Below, one piece after another: positions 16,816-23,257 of a DNA stretch of 29,017 nt. The stretch spans positions 1 to 29,017 of the forward strand of contig CAKQOE010000032.1 in assembly GCA_934255545.1 (NCBI GenBank). The letters run 5' to 3'. Source of the DNA: an uncultured Clostridia bacterium. GTDB lineage: Bacteria > Bacillota > Clostridia > Peptostreptococcales > Anaerovoracaceae. The notes under the pieces are model-generated. The model made no database searches and was not told the origin of the DNA. It worked only from the letters and a program-made list of their open reading frames with translations. How positions within the stretch are numbered: position 1 is the first letter of the stretch; each line of letters begins with the position of its first letter. A program made the translations under genes and the position numbers.

Positions 16816-18648
16816 ATGTGTGGAATAGTAGGATATATAGGAGATGAAAATGCCACAGGCATAATCATAGACGGTCTTAAAAAGCTTGAATACAGAGGAT
16901 ACGATTCATCAGGCATAGCGCTCGTGACAAAAGATCATCAGCTTATAGTAAGAAAAAAGAAGGGCCGCATAGCAAATCTTGAAGAACTCATAGCAGGTGA
17001 AGACCTCTATGCAAACCTTGGCATAGGCCATACAAGATGGGCGACTCACGGAGCACCATCGGATGTAAACGCTCATCCTCACACAGATATGAGCGGACGT
17101 ATAGCTGTAGTTCACAACGGAATAGTTGAAAATTATCTGGCTTTAAAGGAATGGCTCATAAAAGAGCACAACGTTGTATTCAAGTCTGAGACAGACACAG
17201 AGATCATCGCTCAGCTTATAGGCGTACTGTATGACGGCGACATAGAAGAAGCTGTAAGAAAGGCTGTAGAAAAGATGCAGGGCGCATACGGCATAGGCGT
17301 CATATGCAGAGACGAGCCTGACAAAATGATAGCTGTCAGAAAAGACAGCCCTCTCATAGTAGGACTTGGCCAGGGCTGCAACTTCATAGCGTCAGACATA
17401 CCTGCGCTGCTCAAGTACGTGCGTCAGATCTACCTCATAGAAAACAATGAAATGGTAGTCCTGACAGCAAACGATGTAAAGATATACAATGCAGACCACG
17501 AAGAAGTGCATCGCGATGTATTCAATGTCACATGGGACGCGGATGCGGCCGAAAAGGAAGGCTACGACCATTTCATGCTCAAGGAGATACACGAACAGCC
17601 TAAGGGCATACGTGACACTCTCGTGCGCAGGATGGACGAAAACGGGGAGATAGTTCTCGATGGTATAAAGCTTACAAAAGAAGACATAGAAGGCTTCAAT
17701 AAAGTCTACATAGTAGCATGCGGCACCGCATACCACGCAGGCCTTATAGGAAAATTTGCGATAGAAAAGCTTGCAAAGATAAGCGTAGAAGTAGATGTTG
17801 CATCGGAATTCAGATACAGAGACCCGTTCATAGACGACAAGACACTGTTTATCGCTATAAGCCAGTCGGGAGAAACGCTTGATACGCTTGCAGCTCTCCG
17901 CGAGGCGAAGTCAAAGGGAGCGCGCGTGCTTTCTGTAGTAAATGTAGTAGGAAGCTCTGTTGCGCGCGAATCAGATGATGTATTCTACACATGGGCAGGT
18001 CCTGAGATCGCAGTAGCGTCAACAAAAGCGTATACTACTCAGCTCGTATGCATGTACATGCTCGGCCTCTACATGGGACGCAAAAAAGGTATAATTTCAG
18101 ACAAAGTATACAAAAAGTATATAGACGAGCTGCTCGCTGTTCCGGACAAGCTCGCATCGCTCCTCAAGCAGGAAAAGAAGATAGAAGCGCTCGCAAAGAA
18201 GCTCTACAAGCGCAACAACGTATTCTTCATAGGCCGCGGAAACGACGCTGCAGTCGCTTATGAAGGATCGCTCAAGCTGAAGGAGATATCATATATAAAT
18301 TCATTTGCCATAGCAGCGGGCGAGCTCAAGCACGGAACTATCGCGCTCATAGAACAGGATACGCTCGTCATAGCGCTCGCTACGCAGGACAGACTCTTTG
18401 ACAAGATGCTTTCAAACATCCAGGAAGTAAAAGCGCGCGGCGCGTTCGTAGTAGGTATAGCAAAGGAAAACAACATAGACATAGAGCTTCAGTCAGAGGC
18501 TGTCATCTATATACCTGAGTGCATGGATGACATCACTCCGCTCCTGTCCATAGTTCCGCTTCAGCTGCTCGCGTACTATATTGCCAAGCTCAGAGGCTGC
18601 GACATCGACAAACCAAAGAATCTCGCAAAGAGCGTAACAGTAGAATAA
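16816..18648 (+). CDS. glmS: Glutamine--fructose-6-phosphate aminotransferase GlmS
   Basis: GlmS converts fructose-6-phosphate and glutamine to glucosamine-6-phosphate, the committed step to UDP-GlcNAc. At 610 residues it has the N-terminal glutaminase domain with nucleophile Cys2 (MCGIVGYIG), HTRWATHGAPSDVNAHPH, and HNGIVENY. Two SIS isomerase domains carry CGTAYHAG and ISQSGETLDT. The C-terminus KSVTVE is canonical. It starts 10 nt after the dnaE stop with an AAGGAAAGAG ribosome site. Because the gap is only 10 nt, there is no room here for a glmS ribozyme leader, which many Firmicutes carry upstream of this gene; control must be elsewhere. Confidence 0.98.
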   Translation: MCGIVGYIGDENATGIIIDGLKKLEYRGYDSSGIALVTKDHQLIVRKKKGRIANLEELIAGEDLYANLGIGHTRWATHGAPSDVNAHPHTDMSGRIAVVHNGIVENYLALKEWLIKEHNVVFKSETDTEIIAQLIGVLYDGDIEEAVRKAVEKMQGAYGIGVICRDEPDKMIAVRKDSPLIVGLGQGCNFIASDIPALLKYVRQIYLIENNEMVVLTANDVKIYNADHEEVHRDVFNVTWDADAAEKEGYDHFMLKEIHEQPKGIRDTLVRRMDENGEIVLDGIKLTKEDIEGFNKVYIVACGTAYHAGLIGKFAIEKLAKISVEVDVASEFRYRDPFIDDKTLFIAISQSGETLDTLAALREAKSKGARVLSVVNVVGSSVARESDDVFYTWAGPEIAVASTKAYTTQLVCMYMLGLYMGRKKGIISDKVYKKYIDELLAVPDKLASLLKQEKKIEALAKKLYKRNNVFFIGRGNDAAVAYEGSLKLKEISYINSFAIAAGELKHGTIALIEQDTLVIALATQDRLFDKMLSNIQEVKARGAFVVGIAKENNIDIELQSEAVIYIPECMDDITPLLSIVPLQLLAYYIAKLRGCDIDKPKNLAKSVTVE

Positions 18649-18671
18649 TTGCAATATCTAATATTGACCGT

Positions 18672-18736
18672 CCGGCTGTTGCAAAAAATGCAGCAGCCGG
18701 CTTAATAAAAGCTGTGCCGCAGGCGCCCCGCGCCTG
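18672..18736 (+). terminator. Two tandem hairpins after glmS, weak terminator
   Basis: CCGGCTGTTGCA (18672-18683) pairs with TGCAGCAGCCGG (18689-18700), a 12-bp stem with one G-U pair and an AAAAA loop. A second stem, CAGGCGC with GCGCCTG around CCC, lies at 18720-18736. Neither is followed by a T run on the plus strand, so termination is likely partial. The remaining sequence before moeA has no clear promoter. Confidence 0.5.
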
Positions 18737-18796
18737 TAAAATATATAGAGCAAAACAAATTGATATAAGGATGAAAAAAGAATCGGAGGCGATCAA

Positions 18797-20035
18797 ATGA
18801 TTCCTTTAAAAACGAAAGAAGAAACGCTTGAACTGATGTACAGCAAATGGACGCCGCAGCCGGCTGCGGAAAAAGTTTCCATATATGAATGCCTTGGAAG
18901 AGTACTTGCAAAGGATGTATACGCCGAATACAACATACCTGTAGTAAGATCATCAGCCATGGACGGTATAGCAGTAAAGTCATCAGCATTTTTTGACGAA
19001 GAGTCAGGCGAAGAGAAGGCACCGGATACTGAAAAATGGGTGCTTGGCAAGGACTATGTAAGAGCAGATACAGGTGATGACTTTGACGATGCTTTCGACG
19101 CAGTCATAGCTGTAGAAATGACAGAACTGCTTGAAAACGGCGGCGTGAAGCTTCACCTGGACAGACCGGCAGGCCCGGGACCGAGAGGAAAAAACGGCCA
19201 CGGTCCGTTTAAAGTGAGAAAAAACGTTAATGTCCGTCCTGCAGGAAGCTCTGTGAAAAAAGGCGCGATCCTTGCAGCGAAGGGCACATGGATAAGACCG
19301 GAGGATATAGCAGCGATAGCTATGAGCGGAAAGAGCGAGTTTGATGTCGTGAAAAAACCTGTCGTTTCATTTATACCGACAGGAAGCGAGCTCGTTCCTG
19401 CAGGCGCCGATCTGCAGAGAGGCCAGAATTTCAACTCAAACGGTCCTATGGTAAAGGCGATGCTTCAGCGGATGGGAGCAGAGCCTCACATCATGCCGAT
19501 AGTAAAAGATAAAAAGTCAGATCTGAGAGCCGCGCTCGAAAAAGCGATAGAGTCATCTGATATCATCGTTATAAACGGTGGCTCGTCAAAAGGCGAAGAA
19601 GACTTTAATACAAGGATGCTTGACGAGATGGGCGAGCTCCTTTCTCACGGCGTGGCAGCAGTGCCGGGCAGACCTATGGGTTTTGCGATGATAAACGGAA
19701 AGCCTGTCATAAATACATCAGGTCCTGCAATAGCGTGCTTCCACGGTATGAAATGGTGCATAAGCTCTCTTGTAAACAGAGCGCTTGGCATAAAAAAACA
19801 GCCTGTCTGCCGCAGGACTGTAACACTTGCAGAGGATATACATACACCACCTGCAATGGCCAGACTCATACGCCTGAACGTTGAAGAAACAGAAAACGGC
19901 CCTGTAGCGCGCCAGCCTGAAGGAAACGGAGGCATGCCTGAGACTATGCATACTAACGCTATGTTCATGTCAGAGACAGGAAAGTCTCTATATCCTGCCG
20001 GAAGCACTGTGGAAGTCGAGATGCGTATACTGTAA
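18797..20035 (+). CDS. moeA: MoeA-like molybdopterin molybdotransferase
   Basis: A 412-residue MoeA-family protein, expected to insert molybdate into adenylylated molybdopterin. The N-terminal MoeA domain has RSSAMDGIAVKS, and VRPAGSSVKKGAILAAKGTWI precedes the MoCF-biosynthesis domain with SFIPTGSELVPAG and FNSNGPMVKAML. The final MoeA C-terminal beta domain is present. The core motif reads INGGSSKGEEDF rather than the common GGVSVGDYD, like the divergent MoeA branch. No other molybdenum-cofactor gene, molybdate transporter or molybdoenzyme is in the window, so its pathway partners are unseen and a different role cannot be excluded. GGAGGCG lies before the ATG. Confidence 0.85.
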   Translation: MIPLKTKEETLELMYSKWTPQPAAEKVSIYECLGRVLAKDVYAEYNIPVVRSSAMDGIAVKSSAFFDEESGEEKAPDTEKWVLGKDYVRADTGDDFDDAFDAVIAVEMTELLENGGVKLHLDRPAGPGPRGKNGHGPFKVRKNVNVRPAGSSVKKGAILAAKGTWIRPEDIAAIAMSGKSEFDVVKKPVVSFIPTGSELVPAGADLQRGQNFNSNGPMVKAMLQRMGAEPHIMPIVKDKKSDLRAALEKAIESSDIIVINGGSSKGEEDFNTRMLDEMGELLSHGVAAVPGRPMGFAMINGKPVINTSGPAIACFHGMKWCISSLVNRALGIKKQPVCRRTVTLAEDIHTPPAMARLIRLNVEETENGPVARQPEGNGGMPETMHTNAMFMSETGKSLYPAGSTVEVEMRIL

Positions 20036-20099
20036 CAATATTGAATATGCATAAAATATGTAGTGCATACAAATAATAAGCCAGTTAGATCGTACATGG

Positions 20100-20139
20100 C
20101 CTGCGCGTGAGTAAAAACTTGCGCGCAGGTATTTTTTTT
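20100..20139 (+). terminator. Strong Rho-independent terminator after moeA
   Basis: CCTGCGCG (20100-20107) pairs with CGCGCAGG (20122-20129) around a 14-nt loop. It is followed by TA and eight consecutive T. It ends the housekeeping block about 65 bases after the moeA stop and isolates it from the cell-wall genes. Confidence 0.92.
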
Positions 20140-20210
20140 ACATATGCATAATGCGATCATCGCGCGAGTATACATAAATGAAATAAACAACTGAACAGGA
20201 GGTGTGTTAT

Positions 20211-20609
20211 TTGGCTGAGACCGGAAAACTGGTAGTTCAGGTGTACACAGGAAGAAGAGCGTTTCCTGTATCAGGCGCGTGTGTTTCGATGCTGGGACGG
20301 GGCGAGGACGGCGCCAGGACGCTTGAGGCATTCAGACGCAGCGGACCTGACGGATATACAAGGACTGTGGAGCTTGAAGCACCTGATGAGTCGATATCAC
20401 TTGATGAAAATTCAGGATCAAGGGCGTACAGAACGATAGATATATTTGTTGATTCTCCGGGGTATTACAGCGCATTTGTAGAAGGCGTGCAGGTATACGG
20501 CGGACAGCTCAGCAGACAGGAGATAAAGCTGATACCTCTCCCGGAGTCGCTTCAGAACGCAGGAGAAAGTGGGTGTGTATCGTACTATATCCCGCCGCAG
20601 GAGCTATGA
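20211..20609 (+). CDS. Small SleC N-terminal-like / carboxypeptidase-regulatory-like domain protein
   Basis: A 132-residue protein predicted to fold as a beta-sandwich of the carboxypeptidase-regulatory type: GKLVVQVYTGRRAFPVSGACV at the start, then DIFVDSPGYYSAFVEGVQVY and SRQEIKLIPLPE near the end. No signal peptide or membrane segment is seen. The start is TTG at 20211-20213 because AGGAGG (20197-20202) lies 8 nt upstream; the GTG at 20202 overlaps that site. The result starts MAET, like the next protein. In SleC-type cortex-lytic proteins a domain of this look precedes the catalytic part in one chain; here it is a separate gene, 19 nt ahead and in another frame. Function is inferred from context only. 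Confidence 0.7.
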   Translation: MAETGKLVVQVYTGRRAFPVSGACVSMLGRGEDGARTLEAFRRSGPDGYTRTVELEAPDESISLDENSGSRAYRTIDIFVDSPGYYSAFVEGVQVYGGQLSRQEIKLIPLPESLQNAGESGCVSYYIPPQEL

Positions 20610-20628
20610 TAAGGTATGGAGGAAAAAT

Positions 20629-21735
20629 ATGGCAGAAACGATAAGCCAGCCGTACATTCCGGCATACATAACAGTACACCTTGGCGCGCCGGACGCGCCG
20701 GCGGCAAACGTTACGCTTCCATTCGTTGACTATATCAAGAATGTAGCGTCGAGCGAGATATATCCGACGTGGAGCCCGTCAGCGATAAGGGCAAACGTTC
20801 TTGCGCAGATATCGTACGCGCTGAACCGCGTGTACCTTGAGCACTACAGGAGCCGCGGATATGATTTTGACATAACGAACTCAACAGCGATAGACCAGAG
20901 CTTCGTAAACGGGCGCAACACGTTTGAAAGCATAGACAACATAGTAAATGAAATATTTGACACATACATACGCCGTCAGGGCTTCATAGAGCCGCTTGCC
21001 GCAAAGTACTGCAACGGCACGACATCAACGTGCGAGGGCCTGTCACAGTGGGGAAGCGAAGATCTTGCGCGCCGTGGCTATAACTCAGTAGAAATACTCA
21101 GAAATTATTACGGAGGCGACATAGAACTTGTGTCAGGAGCACCGGTACGACCGGTGAGAGAATCATATCCGGGCTATCCGCTCCGCGTCGGAAGTAGCGG
21201 CGAGGAAGTAGTCGAGATGCAGGCCGCACTCAACAGGATAGCGCGCAACTATCCGGGCATACCGCGCATAGATCCTGTAGACGGGGTATTCGGCGCTCAG
21301 ACAGAAGCGGCGGTAAGAACGTTTCAAAGTATATTCGATTTGTCAGTCGATGGTATCATAGGCAGAGCTACCTGGTATAAGGTGATACTTGTATATACGG
21401 GGGTGACGCGTCTTGCGGAGCTTAATTCGGAAGGACAGAGGTTTATTGCAAATACCGGACAGGCGAGTCCGGGACAGCTCGTATCGCCGGGCGATACGGG
21501 AGAACTTGTTGATACTGTCCAGTATTATATTAATGTTCTCAGTCAGTTTTACAGCTCGATCCCTCCGGTCGAGGCGACGGGCGTGTACGACAGCGCCACT
21601 CAGAACTCCGTTGCTCAGGCGCAGATGCAGTTTGGTATCGCGCAGACAGGCACGGTGGATTACCAGACGTGGAACGCCATGGAAAGCGCAGTCGTAGGCA
21701 TCGGAAATACGATCGACGGAGAGGCAGGCTATTAA
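20629..21735 (+). CDS. SleC-like spore-cortex-lytic protein: SpoIID-like domain plus two peptidoglycan-binding domains
   Basis: A 368-residue protein likely acting on peptidoglycan. Residues about 30-168 resemble the SpoIID/SleC lytic transglycosylase region: VASSEIYPTW with candidate catalytic Glu43, a helix rich in ALNRVYLEHY, YDFDITNSTA, paired Cys128 and Cys135, and GLSQWGSEDLARRGYNSVEI. Two PG_binding_1 domains follow at about 183-253 (LRVGSSGEEVVEMQAAL ending in DGIIGRATW) and 286-355 (SPGDTGELVDTVQYY ending in GTVDYQTW). No signal peptide is evident, as for proteins packed into spores by assembly rather than secretion. Start chosen at the ATG after GGAGG (20618-20622). Csp-type activating proteases, known partners of SleC, are not in the window. 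Confidence 0.8.
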   Translation: MAETISQPYIPAYITVHLGAPDAPAANVTLPFVDYIKNVASSEIYPTWSPSAIRANVLAQISYALNRVYLEHYRSRGYDFDITNSTAIDQSFVNGRNTFESIDNIVNEIFDTYIRRQGFIEPLAAKYCNGTTSTCEGLSQWGSEDLARRGYNSVEILRNYYGGDIELVSGAPVRPVRESYPGYPLRVGSSGEEVVEMQAALNRIARNYPGIPRIDPVDGVFGAQTEAAVRTFQSIFDLSVDGIIGRATWYKVILVYTGVTRLAELNSEGQRFIANTGQASPGQLVSPGDTGELVDTVQYYINVLSQFYSSIPPVEATGVYDSATQNSVAQAQMQFGIAQTGTVDYQTWNAMESAVVGIGNTIDGEAGY

Positions 21736-21847
21736 GAGGATAGTTTGTATATGTTAAAAAAATAACAAACAATCCTGCAAAGAGTAGGATTAAACGAAAA
21801 ATATGGTTAAAATTTTAACAGATAATTTCAAAAAAGGCGGTGAAAAT

Positions 21848-22159
21848 ATGGTAAACGGAGTATCCGAAGCAGCGATATTCCCAACAGCAGAGACAGTCTA
21901 CAGACAGGGCGAAGCAAGCATACAGCTCATGCCGATACAGGCCATGATAGACGCGCTCGCGCGCATTTATCAAAACATCGGCAGCCTCACGGTCACAGGC
22001 ATAAACGACGAAAAAACAGTAAGATCAGTAAAAAACCTCCAGAAAATATTTGGCCAGGAGCAGACCGGAGAGATAGACGCATACTTCTGGGAATACCTGG
22101 CATCCCTCTACAGATGCACCATAACATTCGGCCGCTACCGGCCGGACGGCGCTTTTTAG
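21848..22159 (+). CDS. Free-standing peptidoglycan-binding domain protein
   Basis: A 103-residue protein consisting almost only of a PG_binding_1-like three-helix domain: LMPIQAMIDALARIYQNIG, then GINDEKTVRSVKNLQKIFGQ, and GEIDAYFWEYLASLY. These match the repeat pattern of the domains in the preceding protein. There is no signal peptide and no catalytic domain. The ATG at 21848 is preferred over an in-frame ATG at 21803 because AGGCGG (21835-21840) lies 7 nt upstream. A small hairpin AATCCT/AGGATT (21771-21791) lies in the gap before it. It may bind cell-wall glycan as an accessory of the SleC-like protein; this is inference. Confidence 0.72.
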   Translation: MVNGVSEAAIFPTAETVYRQGEASIQLMPIQAMIDALARIYQNIGSLTVTGINDEKTVRSVKNLQKIFGQEQTGEIDAYFWEYLASLYRCTITFGRYRPDGAF

Positions 22160-22171
22160 ACATGAAACATA

Positions 22172-22208
22172 CAGCCGGACGGGAATATCTGAAAGCCCTT
22201 TCCGGCTG
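22172..22208 (+). terminator. Terminator after the peptidoglycan-binding gene
   Basis: CAGCCGGA (22172-22179) pairs with TCCGGCTG (22201-22208), with an inner GGG/CCC pair possible. ATTTCTT and, a little later, CTTTT follow. It starts 12 nt after the stop codon and separates the cell-wall genes from the CRISPR operon. Confidence 0.65.
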
Positions 22209-22228
22209 ATTTCTTAATAACTTTTATG

Positions 22229-22256
22229 TTGCAACAACAAATATGCGTGATATACT
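22229..22256 (+). promoter_or_regulatory. Candidate distal promoter of the cas operon
   Basis: TTGCAA (22229-22234), a 16-nt spacer, TATACT (22251-22256), with TG one base before the -10 box. It directly follows the preceding terminator. RNA from here would carry a leader of about 175 nt containing the hairpin at 22337-22353. A perfect TATAAT also occurs at 22301-22306, but its -35 region (ATTTAA) is poor. Confidence 0.55.
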
Positions 22257-22336
22257 TTAATCAGATGCGTTTTAATAATTTAAAAAATTTTATATCATAG
22301 TATAATAGTTTAATTCTTAATTTCAGTCAAAATATA

Positions 22337-22353
22337 CAGCCGCCGGGCGGCTG
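22337..22353. other. 17-nt GC palindrome in the cas operon leader
   Basis: CAGCCG-CCGGG-CGGCTG, followed by an A-rich stretch on the plus strand, lies in otherwise very AT-rich DNA 85 bp before cas6 and between the two candidate promoters. There is no T run downstream, so it is not a normal terminator for plus-strand transcripts. Confidence 0.5.
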
Positions 22354-22379
22354 AAAAGAAAAAAATCGATCATTTAAAA

Positions 22380-22409
22380 TTGAGTTATTGCTTAAAGAAT
22401 TGATAATAT
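22380..22409 (+). promoter_or_regulatory. Candidate proximal promoter of the cas operon
   Basis: TTGAGT (22380-22385), an 18-nt spacer and TAATAT (22404-22409), with TGA directly before the -10 box (extended -10). The start near 22416 would leave a short leader just covering the AAAGG ribosome site at 22425-22429. Confidence 0.5.
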
Positions 22410-22438
22410 TTAAAACAATATATTAAAGGTAGAAATTT

Positions 22439-23257
22439 ATGCTTTCTAAATTAAAAATGGTATTGAGGCCCGAAACAGAGTACAGTATATCGATCAATAT
22501 GGCATCAGCGATGCACGGAGTACTGATGGAGTTGATAAAACCTGATTATGCGGAGTATCTGCACGCAGATTCCATGCGGCCGTACAGCCAGTATCTCAGC
22601 ATATCGGGGGAAGATATGATATGGACGGTATCAGCGCTCAGTGACGATGCGTATGAAAATATAATAAAAGTACTGCTTTCTGACGAGCTTGATGAGATAC
22701 ACCTTAAAAGACACGATCTGAAGCTGAGAATAGCTTCAAAGGAAATGACGCAGCTGTCAGAAAAGGATCTGTCGGCATCATTTTACAGGGAAGACAGCAG
22801 CAGATTTATAAAGATACGATTCATGTCTCCGACTGCATTTAAACAGAGCGGAAGATATACATTTTATCCTGACCTCAGCTGCATATACGGAAGCTTGATG
22901 CGGCGGATGGACATTGTGAGCGACAAAAACAGGATGTACGATGAGGACCTTCTGGAAGAGCTTACACGTCAGTCTGAAATAATGCGATATGATCTGAGAA
23001 GCGTGAATTATCATTTGGAAGGGGTAAAAATACCTGCGTTTACAGGCTGGATAATGATAAAGGTGTATGGAGCGCAGAGTCTTGTCAATTATGTAAACAT
23101 GCTTATGAGATTTGGAGAATTTTCAGGGACAGGCATAAAGACAAGTCTTGGCATGGGCGCAATGAAAATATTAAAAAAACAGGAAAAGGTCAACGAAAGT
23201 AAGTCAGAAGATAATAACAGCCCGCAAAGCAAGTATAAAGGAGATGGTAAAAAATGA
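22439..23257 (+). CDS. cas6: CRISPR pre-crRNA endoribonuclease Cas6
   Basis: Cas6 cuts the array transcript inside each repeat to release crRNAs for the Csm complex. The 272-residue protein has the expected two ferredoxin-like halves. The first helix holds NMASAMHGVLMELI with His26 as the likely catalytic His, followed by YSQYLSIS. The Gly-rich loop GTGIKTSLGMGAM near residues 225-237 is the family signature. A charged, probably disordered tail follows. AAAGG (22425-22429) lies 9 nt before the ATG. The stop codon overlaps the cas10 start (ATGA). Its expected cleavage site is just 3' of the CCCC-GGAA-GGGG hairpin in the repeat at the right edge of the window. Confidence 0.92.
   Translation: MLSKLKMVLRPETEYSISINMASAMHGVLMELIKPDYAEYLHADSMRPYSQYLSISGEDMIWTVSALSDDAYENIIKVLLSDELDEIHLKRHDLKLRIASKEMTQLSEKDLSASFYREDSSRFIKIRFMSPTAFKQSGRYTFYPDLSCIYGSLMRRMDIVSDKNRMYDEDLLEELTRQSEIMRYDLRSVNYHLEGVKIPAFTGWIMIKVYGAQSLVNYVNMLMRFGEFSGTGIKTSLGMGAMKILKKQEKVNESKSEDNNSPQSKYKGDGKK

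Noticed and set aside
20036..20099. Sigma-E-like promoter (GAATATG with CATACAAA)
   Set aside because: Spacing and sequence are off consensus, and a strong terminator lies between it and the next gene.
20570..20640. Frameshift joining the small SleC-N-like gene and the SleC-like gene
   Set aside because: Each has its own ribosome site and start, and there is a 19-nt gap after a proper stop codon, so separate genes are the simpler reading.
22301..22306. Perfect TATAAT as the main cas promoter
   Set aside because: The sequence 17 nt upstream (ATTTAA) is a poor -35 box and there is no TG extension; the flanking candidates are better.
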